Shown: positions 17,094 to 26,181 of the stretch, piece after piece
How the letters are laid out: every line of letters begins with the position of its first letter
How positions within the stretch are numbered: position 1 is the stretch's first letter
DNA from: Bacteroidaceae bacterium
GTDB lineage: Bacteria > Bacteroidota > Bacteroidia > Bacteroidales > Bacteroidaceae
DNA: 33,960 nt
NCBI GenBank assembly: GCA_017536695.1
Contig: JAFXGX010000002.1
Location: forward strand, 1-33,960
Direction: 5' to 3'
Notes under the pieces: generated by a model
The model's database searches: none
What the model was told of the DNA's origin: nothing
Seen by the model: the letters and a program-made list of their open reading frames with translations, nothing else
Position numbers and translations under genes: made by a program

Positions 17094-18119
17094 ATGAAAA
17101 AGTTGTATGACGTTGTTGTTATACGTTCAATCGCAATTGTCATGGTTGTTGCATACCATGCCTACGGAATGATGTATTGGGACGGACATTTCCCCGATAT
17201 GGCAGAGAGGTACAAGGATTTGTATTTTATAATCAATCAATATATACTTAATTTCCGTATGCCACTGTTCATGTTTATTTCAGGGTTCCTTTTTTCATTC
17301 CTGGAATCTGAAAGATGCAAATACCCGACATTCACGGCATTGGTAAAGAACAAGTTCAAGAGACTGATCATCCCTTACCTGATATTCACAACTATATACA
17401 TGCTCACAACCGGAATGGGGTTTAATTTAAAGATTCTGTTATCGGGGTGGCTTGCCCATCTATGGTTTATCGCGACCTTGTTCTGGTGTTTCATATTCAC
17501 ACGGCTATCCGGCTTTTTTCCTTATAGCCACACTTTATGGTTCAAATGCACATTGACAGCCATCAGTTTCATCTTTTTATACCTGGACATACCCATGATA
17601 GGATTCTTGGGCATACAGGAACTACCTGAATGGTTCTTCTGGTTCTATCTTGGATATGTGATATCACCATATAGGGAGCAGCTGTTCATATATCTGAGCA
17701 AAAGGAAAATATGGTTACCTGCACTGACGGCAGTGTACTCCCTTGGGCTTGTATATATCGTAACCTTTACAGGAGACGAAGAAGAAAGTTCCTGGTTTAT
17801 ATACCCGTGGCAAGTTTCAATAGTACTGCTGGTTTGGTATATTACAAACTACGCCATAAAAAACAGTTCCAAGGCATGGTATGAGAATAGGATATTCAAG
17901 GAGTTGAACAGGACAAGCTACGGAATCTATGTATTACACTACTGGCTACAGGTCTTGATTGTCTCCCCAAGCGTAAAGCAGATATTACATCTGGATGAAC
18001 TGGCGGCAAATCATGTCTATGTATTCCCGCTCATATTGTTCTTGACAACGCTTCTGATGTCGTATATCGGAGCAAGAATCTTATTAAAAACGGCTGTAGG
18101 GCGATTCCTTATAGGGTAA
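17094..18119 (+). CDS. Acyltransferase-3 family integral membrane protein
   Basis: From ATG 17094 the protein has 341 residues and about ten hydrophobic helices. The N-terminal VVVIRSIAIVMVVAYHAYGM carries the Arg and His that define the family's active site (normally 'lR.ia...Vv..H'). The RMPLFMFISGFLFSF segment is also typical. Family members add O-acetyl or other acyl groups to sugars of surface polysaccharides, lipids or antibiotics. The substrate is unknown and no glycan cluster adjoins it. The frame opens at a TTG at 17043, but the extra residues lie over an inverted repeat and are not credible. It appears more AT-rich than its neighbours, and it stands alone between ribD and the converging metallophosphoesterase (8-base gap), which suggests a late insertion. 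Confidence 0.85.
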   Translation: MKKLYDVVVIRSIAIVMVVAYHAYGMMYWDGHFPDMAERYKDLYFIINQYILNFRMPLFMFISGFLFSFLESERCKYPTFTALVKNKFKRLIIPYLIFTTIYMLTTGMGFNLKILLSGWLAHLWFIATLFWCFIFTRLSGFFPYSHTLWFKCTLTAISFIFLYLDIPMIGFLGIQELPEWFFWFYLGYVISPYREQLFIYLSKRKIWLPALTAVYSLGLVYIVTFTGDEEESSWFIYPWQVSIVLLVWYITNYAIKNSSKAWYENRIFKELNRTSYGIYVLHYWLQVLIVSPSVKQILHLDELAANHVYVFPLILFLTTLLMSYIGARILLKTAVGRFLIG

Positions 18120-18127
18120 TGCGGTAC

Positions 18128-18952
18128 CTATCTCTTCTTCAGCGTAATATAGACCAATTCACTCGGGACGCAGAAACGGACCTTGCGGCGTGACGTACCG
18201 ACACCATTTGTCGTAATGATTGTCGAGCCGTTGCTTGTCCTGTTGCGTCCACGAAGGAAACGGGTTCCGTAAATGGTATTTCTTACAGGAGTATAAAGTC
18301 CTAACAAGTTTACTTGACCGCCATGCGTATGCCCCGAGAGGACAAGATCAGCCGTTGAACGAGAGCGCTCGGCATAATCAGGGGTATGGCACAACAGAAT
18401 CGTAAAAAGGGAATCGGGCACAGTCTCGGATGGTTGTACAGCAAGGGAATCATATCTGAAACTGTCATATATCCCGGCAATAAATATCGTATCATTATCG
18501 CGCAACAGAGGCACAACGGTGTCGGCAAGCAACACTATCCCGTACTCCTTCATCGAGTTCGCTATAAGTTCCTCGTTCCTGCGCTCGTGATTACCCAGTA
18601 CCGCAAATATCCCGAACGGCGGCTCCACCGACGCCAATGATGAGAACAAGGCATCAATAGAGTCGTTATCAGTGACATAATCGCCACCCAGGAACAGCAC
18701 ATCCGGTGTAATATCCTCGAGCCGTCTTACCAGTTTCCCGAGCCTTTTTGCATTGAACAGACTGGGGTAATGCAAATCGGAAATAAAAGCGACCCTGAGC
18801 CCTTCGAACGAACAGGGCAATCTGTCGCTCTCGATGACATACTCCTTGATGCGCCCCACCCCGCTCCCCGACAAGGTCGCACAAGACGAAATCAGCAGCA
18901 TTGCTGCTGCCGATAACATAATATACTTGAACGTGGGTATGCTACGTCGCAT
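18128..18952 (-). CDS. Membrane-anchored metallophosphoesterase (calcineurin-like)
   Basis: From ATG 18952 the protein has 274 residues. The N-terminus (YIMLSAAAMLLISSCATLSG) is a lipoprotein-like signal with Cys 24. The calcineurin-like fold is marked by D59 and H61 (FISDLHYP), D91 (LGGDYVTDND), N121-H122 (GNHERR), H189 (LLCHTPDY), and H208/H210 (SGHTHGGQ), so all di-metal ligands are present. It resembles the YkuE/LpxH-like group of envelope phosphoesterases; substrates in that group include lipid-linked phosphates, and the one here is unknown. It starts four bases after the ispF stop, so it is the last gene of the rex-porU-porV-ispF operon. Convergent with the acyltransferase. Confidence 0.88.
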   Translation of the reverse strand: MRRSIPTFKYIMLSAAAMLLISSCATLSGSGVGRIKEYVIESDRLPCSFEGLRVAFISDLHYPSLFNAKRLGKLVRRLEDITPDVLFLGGDYVTDNDSIDALFSSLASVEPPFGIFAVLGNHERRNEELIANSMKEYGIVLLADTVVPLLRDNDTIFIAGIYDSFRYDSLAVQPSETVPDSLFTILLCHTPDYAERSRSTADLVLSGHTHGGQVNLLGLYTPVRNTIYGTRFLRGRNRTSNGSTIITTNGVGTSRRKVRFCVPSELVYITLKKR

Positions 18953-18956
18953 AATG

Positions 18957-19433
18957 TCAATCCTTCTCGATAAGTACAGTCGCATAGGCCGTTATGCCCT
19001 CCTTGCGTCCCTCGAAACCGAGTTTCTCGGTTGTCGTGGCCTTTATCGAGAGACAATCGGGGTCAATACCAAGAACGGCCGCCATGGTCTCCTGCATGGC
19101 AGGAATATGCGGGTTCAGTTTGGGCGCCTGGGCCGCTACGGTGGAGTCAATATTGCCGATTCTGTAGCCCTTCTCCTTTAGTAGTTCACCGGTACGGCGC
19201 AAAAGAATCTTGCTGTCAATGTTCAGGAACTCCGCCGATGTGTCGGGAAACTGATACCCGATATCACGCAGGTTCGCCGCACCCAAAAGCGCATCGCAGA
19301 TTGCATGTATGAGGACATCGGCATCAGAGTGCCCCGCAAGACCATATTCATAGGGGATTTTCACACCGCCGATCCACAGGTCGCGGTTCTCCACGAATTT
19401 ATGAACATCTATACCAAAGCCAACTCTAATCAT
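18957..19433 (-). CDS. ispF: 2-C-methyl-D-erythritol 2,4-cyclodiphosphate synthase
   Basis: IspF catalyses the cyclisation step of the MEP isoprenoid pathway. The protein has 158 residues, the normal length. Metal ligands D9 and H11 (GIDVHKF) and H43 (VLIHAICDALLGAA) are visible, and the family signatures GGVKIPYEYGLAGHSDADV and SIKATTTEKLGFEGRKEGI are present. The gene lies four bases after porV. The porU-porV-ispF order is also known, as I recall it, from Porphyromonas gingivalis. Confidence 0.95.
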   Translation of the reverse strand: MIRVGFGIDVHKFVENRDLWIGGVKIPYEYGLAGHSDADVLIHAICDALLGAANLRDIGYQFPDTSAEFLNIDSKILLRRTGELLKEKGYRIGNIDSTVAAQAPKLNPHIPAMQETMAAVLGIDPDCLSIKATTTEKLGFEGRKEGITAYATVLIEKD

Positions 19434-19437
19434 ATTG

Positions 19438-20622
19438 TCAACGTCTAAAAAGGTCCTTCAAACCATCCATATCAAACGAGAGCGAGAAACGCAATGTCTG
19501 GTCGAGCGGGTTGCTTTGCGCTGTCGAGATGAGGTAAGCAGCATCGAGCGAGAAGACACTCATGCGGAAACCTGCACCCAATGTAAAATACTTGCGGTTA
19601 CCCTTGTACTCGTTCTCATAATGATATCCGCCACGTACTGAGAACTGCTGATTGTAGCAGTACTCGACACCTATACCGCCATAGATTTCCTTGAGTTCCT
19701 CACTGAAACCGCCCGGAGCATCACTGAAAGATTTGAAAATACCCGAGATTGGAGAGATGTCATTGTATCCTGTACTCTCGAGCCAAGTCTGGTACTCCGA
19801 ATAGTATGAGTTATCGCCCTGCTCATAGCCATTCTCCTCAAGGAACTGGCTATACTTGGGACGTGTAGGCACCATGAGCTTGTTCAAGTCGGCACTGAAC
19901 GAGATGGTATTATACTCATCGATAGGAATAAGCAGCGAAGCACCCAATCTCAGGTTTGTCGGGATGAACTCATTCGTGGCACCGTCATCATATGATATCT
20001 TGGTACCGATGTTCGATGCGTTCAGACCTATACCCAACATACATTCGCGGTTACCCAACATTATGTAGTTGTTGTAATAGAGCGCGATATCCGCAGCGAA
20101 AGCACTACCGGGAGACATATCCTCGGCATAGTTATACTGGAGGTCACTATGAATGTAACGCAGAGCGATAGCTGCCGAGAAGGTCTCGGAGAGCATACGC
20201 GAATAGGCCACATCGATAGCCATCTCATAGGGTTTTATGGTCATCTCATCCTCAACGAACACTTCGCCCAATGAGAAATAGGTAAGCGAACCGCTGACAG
20301 CCGAATAGTCGCCAATGCGGTAGTAGCCTACAAGATTTACAAGGTCGATATCGCTAACCAACTGGCGGAGCCATGGAGTGTATGACATCGAGACACCCGC
20401 ACGTGCTATAGTGAACGGATATTTTGCCGGGTTCCAATACTGGGAATTGACATCGGCCTCTGTAGCCACACCCACATCGCCGAGCGAGCCCGCGCGAGCA
20501 TCGGGGGCGATAGAAAGTGAAGTGACACCTGTGTATATCGGGTTGAACTGATCCTTTTGGGCAAAAAGCGGGATAGCCAGCACTGCCGCCGTCAGCATAA
20601 CCAGAATTCTGTTCTTTATCAT
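19438..20622 (-). CDS. porV: Type IX secretion outer-membrane protein PorV (LptO)
   Basis: PorV is a FadL-like outer-membrane barrel that receives T9SS substrates from the SprA translocon and delivers them to the PorU sortase. The protein has 394 residues with a signal peptide (MIKNRILVMLTAAVLAIPLF, cleavage near AQ). The mature start, FNPIYTGVTSLSIAPDARAG, followed by SLGDVGVATEADVNSQYWNP, is the most conserved part of the family. Later strands (YSRMLSETFSAAIALRYIHS, FSVRGGYHYENEYKGNRKYF) fit a 14-strand barrel. It follows porU after 61 bases and precedes ispF by four. The presence of both genes implies a functional T9SS, whose core genes must lie elsewhere. Confidence 0.93.
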   Translation of the reverse strand: MIKNRILVMLTAAVLAIPLFAQKDQFNPIYTGVTSLSIAPDARAGSLGDVGVATEADVNSQYWNPAKYPFTIARAGVSMSYTPWLRQLVSDIDLVNLVGYYRIGDYSAVSGSLTYFSLGEVFVEDEMTIKPYEMAIDVAYSRMLSETFSAAIALRYIHSDLQYNYAEDMSPGSAFAADIALYYNNYIMLGNRECMLGIGLNASNIGTKISYDDGATNEFIPTNLRLGASLLIPIDEYNTISFSADLNKLMVPTRPKYSQFLEENGYEQGDNSYYSEYQTWLESTGYNDISPISGIFKSFSDAPGGFSEELKEIYGGIGVEYCYNQQFSVRGGYHYENEYKGNRKYFTLGAGFRMSVFSLDAAYLISTAQSNPLDQTLRFSLSFDMDGLKDLFRR

Positions 20623-20683
20623 CTTATCAATAATAGTTTTACCGTTAATACGAAACTGCTCTTTATATAAACTTCCAAAGCGG

Positions 20684-23600
20684 TCATTTATTGTTTATGA
20701 CCACAAATTTAATTGTACGTGTTGTAGACTCCGCACCATCAGACACTATATATGCCCTTGCCAGATATACACCTGTGGGCAGCGGCTGCCCGCCCTGTGC
20801 CGTACCGTCCCACTCGCAGCGCAACACAAGACTGTCGGCAAGTTCCCTGCTTGTCCTGCTCCAGAGCACCTGACCCTGGAAGTTGAAAATATCTATCCTT
20901 GCCTCGAGTTCGCTCTGCGGACGATTGTGGGTAAGTTCAAAGCATGCCGACGTGCCGTAGAGCACCGGCGAAGGATTGATTCTCAGCTGCACGAAGTCAG
21001 GGGCGAGTGACGGATTTACCACAAACGTGAGGTTTGCCGTCGTAGAGTTATTATAAAGATCCCACGCACGCAGGATTAGGGAGTGCTCACCCTCCTCTAG
21101 TTCATTGAGCGGCAACATGACAGTACCGCGCCTATAATCGCCCACTGCAGGCGTAAAGATATTGTTCAGGTTATAAGTATGCTTGGGACTGTTGTCGACA
21201 ATGGCTATCATATCATGACCGATACCAGTACCGATAGTATTTATTCCGTTTTCATCGTATATTTCCGCCCAAAGGCAAGGAGTAGAATTGACCTCATCGC
21301 CGTCCACGAATGACGGAGTATTGAGATAGAGGCTTATTTCGGGGCCCTTGCCGTCATTGGACATATCCTGAGAAGTGCCACCGACAACAAAGTCATCGTA
21401 CCGGCCTTGAGCCAATCGCACCATTGAGGAATCAACGGCAAACAGATTCAGCGCACCCTGTTCATTGCTGTAGCTTATATCCATCGGTACGGGAAGAGTA
21501 ACCGAGAAACGGCCGCCCACAATAGAGTCGCTGCCCGAGAACAGAGTCTTCTTGAACGCCGTATACTTATAGCTGCCAAGCCCCGCGTTATCACGTGTAT
21601 ACACATCCTCGGCACTGTCGAACAGCGTAGAATAGAGCGTACCGTTGAAGTCGCTTGCCGGTTGCCCGTCAAAGCCCGTCACATGACCGCTGACTTTCAA
21701 CAGACTGCCCGCAGAGACCATAGAAGATTCCCCTGCCCGGACTCCATTGAACTCATCAATAACGACCCGATACTCAGGAGTCTTCAAACGCAATGCAGGG
21801 TCGCCGAGCAGCACAAACTGCAGTTTATTGACACTGTAGTCGGAACCGGCCGTTATCACATTGCATTTGGCACGCCTTACGGCATCACCCACTGCTACTC
21901 TCTTGCCATTGACCGAAGATGCAAGAAGCTCCTTCATGAACGCCTTGTTTATTATCGAATTATAGCTCTGCAACACTGTACGCGTGGTAGTAAAGAGACC
22001 TATCGCCGCACCGTTCGGGTTGAGTATGGCATTCTCGGCAACAGAATTGTCGCCCAAATCAAAAGGACCGATATCACACGAGGCTGTCACCCAAAAAGGT
22101 ACACGCGGAGAGTTTACGGCTGCCATGTCCGAAGCCTTCCAAACCATTTCGTGCGACATAAGGTTTGGACCTCCATGACCCGAATAATTGACAACCAGCG
22201 CACCCTTCTCAAGACGGTCGTATATAGCCTGTGTAACGACGGGATAACGTATTCCCGAGGCCGACGGCTCATATGGGAAATCATCCCAGAAAATCCTGTC
22301 AATAGAATATAACGGATAGTTCCGCTCCATTACAGCCGCAATACTGTCTGCATCCTTCATATGCTGGTTGGGCATCTTGGCATCGCCGTCATCGGCAAGG
22401 AGGGAAACCACGTTCTGCCATGCGCCCGCTGACTTATTATCTATGTAGGCCAGAATTTTCGCAACCACCCCATCTGCCTCACCCACGCTCTGCACCGGCA
22501 AGCGTCCTATGCCGATATCCACCTTGTCGCGATTGTGATTAGAGCCCTCTCCGTCATCGAGATAACCCATGTAATCCTCAAGCACATACGACTGAATGGC
22601 ATCGACCGAGTTCACCGACTCGTAACAGAGCAAGTAATCCTCCTGCGAGCGGCCGGGGAAAGTAATAAGACGGTTATCGTACCAGGCATCGCCCATAAGC
22701 AGCAGATATTTCGGGGCATCATCGGCAGTCGCAGCACGGTCGTACAGCATTTTCATCAGACGGCGGTAAGCGGTAACATCGGGAGTACCCGAAGAGAACT
22801 CGTTATATACCTGCTGTGCCGTTACCACCTCAACGGTAATCCCGTCGGCACTCCTGTGCGCCTCGGCAAGACGCTCTGCGGCATCCATGAACTTGCCGTT
22901 CGAGGGTATGATTATTACCATATCCGTCTGCCCCATTGCATGCAGGTTCTGGTTAGGAACCTCGCCCATAACCCTTACCGAGGGGAATTTCCCTTTTATG
23001 TTGACAGCAACCATATTGCTATTCAGGCTTGCGGGGCCCACGACCGAGTAGACAGCACCCTCAAGGGTTCCGCCAAGTTCCTTTATTGACGAGGATGATG
23101 ATACATCCCACACCCTTGTATCGGCACCGGCACCGACAACCTTGAAAAGAGCATTTCCCGTTTGGATGTTACCACGGAAGAGTGTCTGTGAGCCGTAGAG
23201 CGCAAGGGCGCGCTTGAAGTTCAGGGTTATATAATTCAGATGACCCGTAAGCGTGTTGTTTGTCACAGAGTGGGACAACTTGATGACGGGGTTATCGGCT
23301 AGGTCGCTGACACCGAAACGCCCCGTAACAATCTTGCCGACCTCACCCGAGACCGCACGTCCCACCAGCAGGGTTCCCACATTCTTGTCTCCGACCGAAA
23401 CAGCCACACGCGACTGTTCTATGCCGTTTGTCGCAAAAGAGAGTTCCAATGAGGCATTGCCTTCCACCACACCTGTAACAGGTATCTTATAGCTGACCGA
23501 ACGCCCGCGGGAATAGTCATAATCATCGACAAGTTCGCGGCCGTATGAACAGAGGCTCTTGGCATCATTCTCATGAATGGCATAATCGGTAAAGGTCGTG

Positions 23601-24424
23601 TACTCCTGCGATACAGTAGTCTGCAATGTCTCACGAGGGAACTCCATAGGAGCCTCCTCGCTCTCGGTAAGGAAATAACAGCCATACTCGGAATATACAT
23701 TCTGCACCCGCACATAGTTAGCACCGTCATGCCTCCAACTGAGCACACCGTTGGCATAGAAGAGCACATAGCCCTCCTCGCGCCACAGAGGAACCTCGCA
23801 GAGGTCATCAACGAGTGTCTCAAGACCTTTCTCGGGCAGAATATGGCCGCCATAGCCGTAAAGACGCACCTTGGCAGGGTCCTTGAATCCCATTTTCCTG
23901 AGCTCGTTATGGGTAATCTTGTGGACACCATTCTCGCTTACCGAGACGCGCACCCACCTGCCGTCGGCAAGCAAGGAGCTTGACGCATAGCGCTCTGCTG
24001 CCGAACGCGTTGCTCTTGCAGCTCTTTGGGGAAGAGGCGTCCTGTCAACGACAAGCTTGTACGAATTAAGACGGTAATATGCTCCGTCACGCATTACCAC
24101 CGGAATGAAGAAGATATCGAGCTGAGGCTGTTTCGCCTGCACACCCACATGGCACTCCACCGACGGATGCACGGGCAAGGAGGCATACTTGTCGGCGAGG
24201 GAGTAGCGCGCCACCTCCTCCGCTGTCATACGCTGATACTCGGGGTATTCCACATGCGCCGAATAGCAGTACGATGCATAGTCGGCAGGGAGCTCCACCA
24301 CCGAGGTGCAGAGAGGCAACAGCGAGTCGCCCTTCTCCGAGGACCAGTTTACCTCCACGAACTGCGCCCGGGCAGAAAGCGGAAGCAACACACAAAACAG
24401 AAGAAGTATATTCTTTATTCTCAT
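20684..24424 (-). CDS. porU: Type IX secretion system sortase PorU (C25 peptidase)
   Basis: PorU is a gingipain-like cysteine protease of the outer face of the outer membrane that removes the C-terminal signal of T9SS cargo and attaches the cargo to A-LPS. The protein has 1246 residues with a signal peptide (MRIKNILLLFCVLLPLSARA). The C25 catalytic pair is clear: H750 in VVNYSGHGGPN and C783 in TASCDIGPFD. The last ~90 residues (from LRINPSPVLYG, ending RTIKFVVINNK) look like a T9SS C-terminal signal domain, with a 'WDGTAQGGQPLPTGVYLARA' segment. It is preceded by an FAH-family gene (4-base gap). The 1246-residue size fits the family. Confidence 0.93.
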   Translation of the reverse strand: MRIKNILLLFCVLLPLSARAQFVEVNWSSEKGDSLLPLCTSVVELPADYASYCYSAHVEYPEYQRMTAEEVARYSLADKYASLPVHPSVECHVGVQAKQPQLDIFFIPVVMRDGAYYRLNSYKLVVDRTPLPQRAARATRSAAERYASSSLLADGRWVRVSVSENGVHKITHNELRKMGFKDPAKVRLYGYGGHILPEKGLETLVDDLCEVPLWREEGYVLFYANGVLSWRHDGANYVRVQNVYSEYGCYFLTESEEAPMEFPRETLQTTVSQEYTTFTDYAIHENDAKSLCSYGRELVDDYDYSRGRSVSYKIPVTGVVEGNASLELSFATNGIEQSRVAVSVGDKNVGTLLVGRAVSGEVGKIVTGRFGVSDLADNPVIKLSHSVTNNTLTGHLNYITLNFKRALALYGSQTLFRGNIQTGNALFKVVGAGADTRVWDVSSSSSIKELGGTLEGAVYSVVGPASLNSNMVAVNIKGKFPSVRVMGEVPNQNLHAMGQTDMVIIIPSNGKFMDAAERLAEAHRSADGITVEVVTAQQVYNEFSSGTPDVTAYRRLMKMLYDRAATADDAPKYLLLMGDAWYDNRLITFPGRSQEDYLLCYESVNSVDAIQSYVLEDYMGYLDDGEGSNHNRDKVDIGIGRLPVQSVGEADGVVAKILAYIDNKSAGAWQNVVSLLADDGDAKMPNQHMKDADSIAAVMERNYPLYSIDRIFWDDFPYEPSASGIRYPVVTQAIYDRLEKGALVVNYSGHGGPNLMSHEMVWKASDMAAVNSPRVPFWVTASCDIGPFDLGDNSVAENAILNPNGAAIGLFTTTRTVLQSYNSIINKAFMKELLASSVNGKRVAVGDAVRRAKCNVITAGSDYSVNKLQFVLLGDPALRLKTPEYRVVIDEFNGVRAGESSMVSAGSLLKVSGHVTGFDGQPASDFNGTLYSTLFDSAEDVYTRDNAGLGSYKYTAFKKTLFSGSDSIVGGRFSVTLPVPMDISYSNEQGALNLFAVDSSMVRLAQGRYDDFVVGGTSQDMSNDGKGPEISLYLNTPSFVDGDEVNSTPCLWAEIYDENGINTIGTGIGHDMIAIVDNSPKHTYNLNNIFTPAVGDYRRGTVMLPLNELEEGEHSLILRAWDLYNNSTTANLTFVVNPSLAPDFVQLRINPSPVLYGTSACFELTHNRPQSELEARIDIFNFQGQVLWSRTSRELADSLVLRCEWDGTAQGGQPLPTGVYLARAYIVSDGAESTTRTIKFVVINNK

Positions 24425-24428
24425 AGCA

Positions 24429-25043
24429 TTATCTTACATGGAAATCAAGTACCTTATCCTCGCCGATGAAGCCCTTCAGGTGCGTACCGATAGATACAGG
24501 GCCACTACCTGCAGGTGTTCCCGTGAATATTAGGTCGCCAGTCTTGAGTGTACAAAAACGGCTGATATAAGCAATTATCTCATCGACCTTGAAGAGCATC
24601 TGCGCTGTTGTAGCACTCTGCACCACCTTGTCATCGATTGTCAGCGAGAAGGGCACATCATCGATATTATACTGTTCTACAGGGCGGAACTCGCCAAGCA
24701 CAGCCGAGCCGTCGAACCCTTTACAGAGTTCCCATGGGGCACCCGCCTCAATGAATGCACGCTGCATGTCGCGGGCCGTAAAGTCTATGCCCACGGTTAT
24801 GGCATCATAGTAACGGTAGGCAAAACGCTGCGGTATACTCTTGCCCAGTTTGTTGATTCGCACCACAATCTCGGCCTCATAATCAACGCGCCCCAACCAA
24901 TCGGGCACATAGAAATGCTTGCCGTTCTTTATTATCGCCGAGTCGGGTTTCATGAATATCATCGGAACGGACGGTTTCTCCACCGTACCGTCAAATTCCA
25001 GGGCGTGTTCCGCATAGTTCTTTCCTACTGCAATTATCTTCAT
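24429..25043 (-). CDS. Fumarylacetoacetate hydrolase (FAH) family protein
   Basis: The protein has 204 residues, a single FAH domain. It has the N-terminal KIIAVGKNYAEHALE, the metal-binding acidic pair in VDYEAEIVVRINK and a later Asp in GIDFTARDMQRA. GDLIFTGTPAGSGPV near the C-terminus is also typical. Members act on beta-keto acids: fumarylpyruvate or acylpyruvate hydrolases, oxaloacetate tautomerases or decarboxylases. The exact substrate cannot be told. Its ATG overlaps the rex stop by four bases and it ends four bases before porU, so it is translated with the operon. Short FAH proteins of this type are widespread in Bacteroidales. Confidence 0.88.
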   Translation of the reverse strand: MKIIAVGKNYAEHALEFDGTVEKPSVPMIFMKPDSAIIKNGKHFYVPDWLGRVDYEAEIVVRINKLGKSIPQRFAYRYYDAITVGIDFTARDMQRAFIEAGAPWELCKGFDGSAVLGEFRPVEQYNIDDVPFSLTIDDKVVQSATTAQMLFKVDEIIAYISRFCTLKTGDLIFTGTPAGSGPVSIGTHLKGFIGEDKVLDFHVR

Positions 25044-25714
25044 TTCAACAGCTTTTCATTTTCGCCGGAGAGCTCTTCAAGCCCGTCGAGGCGGTTAAAC
25101 ATAAGCGACAGATGTGCATAGAGCGATGTATTCTGCACCACGATGTTCTCGGGCACACGTATCCTCAACGGCGTAAAGTTCCAGATGGCCTTTATGCCCC
25201 ACACCACCATTTTGTCGGCAACCTCCTGTGCCCTGTCAATGGGCACCGTGAGGACACCTATTTTCACATTGTATCGCTTTATCTTTGTTTCAAGGTCATT
25301 TATGTGATACACAGGGATACCCGCCACGCTGTGCCCCACGACACGCGGGCTTGCATCAAAGGCAGCAACAATCTCAAGGCCGAACTGCTTGAGACCCGAG
25401 TCATTCAGCAAAGCACTGCCAAGACGTCCCGCACCGAAGAGGAATGCCTTGTGTATTTTTGTAAAGCCAAGGAAGTCCTCAAGAACCTCAAGCAGATTGT
25501 CAATCTCGTAGCCCACGCGGGTGCGCCCCACTATGTTGACGCACGAAAGGTCCTTCGCTATCTGTGAAGCAACTATATTCGTCTCTTTCGACAGACGGGT
25601 CGATGAGACATACTGCTCGCCGCGTTGTTTGAGCAGACGGCACACCGACAGATACCAAGGCAGACGGCGCAGGGTAGGTTCGGGAACTTTCTCTATTTTT
25701 GTTATTGTAGCCAT
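25040..25714 (-). CDS. rex: Redox-sensing transcriptional repressor Rex
   Basis: Rex binds operator DNA when NADH is low and dissociates when the NADH/NAD+ ratio rises, controlling fermentation and respiratory genes. The protein has 224 residues: an N-terminal winged helix (about 12-80, with SSTRLSKETNIVASQIAKDL as recognition region) and a Rossmann NAD(H) domain with FGAGRLGSAL (93-102) and acidic D120 after it, plus a C-terminal swapped helix (TSLYAHLSLMFNRLDGL). All key elements are present. It is the first gene of the operon with FAH, porU, porV, ispF and the metallophosphoesterase. Its own promoter candidate lies at 25753-25784. A GCGCGT-GCTG-ACGCGC hairpin (25722-25737) stands in the short leader. 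Confidence 0.93.
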   Translation of the reverse strand: MATITKIEKVPEPTLRRLPWYLSVCRLLKQRGEQYVSSTRLSKETNIVASQIAKDLSCVNIVGRTRVGYEIDNLLEVLEDFLGFTKIHKAFLFGAGRLGSALLNDSGLKQFGLEIVAAFDASPRVVGHSVAGIPVYHINDLETKIKRYNVKIGVLTVPIDRAQEVADKMVVWGIKAIWNFTPLRIRVPENIVVQNTSLYAHLSLMFNRLDGLEELSGENEKLLK

Positions 25715-25721
25715 AGTTTCC

Positions 25722-25737
25722 GCGCGTGCTGACGCGC
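25722..25737 (-). promoter_or_regulatory. Short GC-rich hairpin in the rex leader
   Basis: GCGCGT-GCTG-ACGCGC is a perfect six-base inverted repeat, eight bases upstream of the rex start codon. It would fold in the 5' end of the mRNA and could limit translation of rex. It could also be a protein-binding site. No sequence resembling the usual Rex operator (TTGTGA-N6-TCACAA) was seen nearby. Confidence 0.3.
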
Positions 25738-25752
25738 TATTATATAACGTAG

Positions 25753-25784
25753 CAAAATTACGGTTATTTTACGAAGGAATGAAA
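25753..25784 (-). promoter_or_regulatory. Probable promoter of the rex-porU-porV operon
   Basis: On the minus strand TAATTTTG (complement of 25753-25760) fits TAnnTTTG exactly. TTTC (complement of 25781-25784) lies 20 bases upstream as an imperfect -33 element. Confidence 0.5.
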
Positions 25785-25800
25785 TTTGTCGCAAAAATAT

Positions 25801-25822
25801 TGTACCTTAGCGCTCAGGTACA
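25801..25822. promoter_or_regulatory. 22-bp near-perfect palindrome over the SUI1-gene promoter
   Basis: TGTACCT and AGGTACA (7 bases each) flank TAGCGCTC, itself centred on AGCGCT; only one symmetric pair in the 22 bases is mismatched. The left half includes TACCTTAG (25803-25810), one base off the TAnnTTTG box. A repressor bound here would cover the -7 region and start site of the plus-strand gene. Alternatively it is a hairpin near the 5' end of the transcript. Confidence 0.4.
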
Positions 25823-25836
25823 GAAAAAGATAAAAG

Positions 25837-26181
25837 ATGGCAACAAAGAAGAACGACTGGAAGGAGAGGCTTAACATTGTCTACTCGACCAACCCCGATT
25901 TTCAATATTCCACCGATGAAATGGAGGAAAACGAGACCTTGCCCAAGCAACAACAGAAGTTGAGGGTAAGCATTGAGAAGAACCACCGCGGTGGCAAGAC
26001 GGTTACGATTGTAAGGAATTTCATCGGCACATCGGATGACATGAAGGAGCTTGGCAAGCTGCTCAAGACAAAGTGCGGCGTGGGTGGCAGTACAAAGGAG
26101 GGCGAGATACTAATCCAGGGCGACTTCAAGGAGAAAGTAATAGAAATCCTTAAAAAGGAGGGATACACGCAGACAAGGTAA
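25837..26181 (+). CDS. SUI1/YciH-family translation factor
   Basis: The protein has 114 residues. The SUI1 domain covers about residues 45-110: LRVSIEKNHRGGKTVTIVRN, then a helix (DDMKELGKLLKTKCGVGGST) and GEILIQGDFKEKVIEILKKE. This matches the eIF1-like fold; GGS is the conserved loop. Bacterial members (YciH) associate with the small ribosomal subunit and can influence start-codon choice. The first ~40 residues are low-complexity and polar. The gene faces rex and has a palindrome in its promoter region. The 85-bp tandem array starts at the last base of its stop codon. Confidence 0.88.
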   Translation: MATKKNDWKERLNIVYSTNPDFQYSTDEMEENETLPKQQQKLRVSIEKNHRGGKTVTIVRNFIGTSDDMKELGKLLKTKCGVGGSTKEGEILIQGDFKEKVIEILKKEGYTQTR

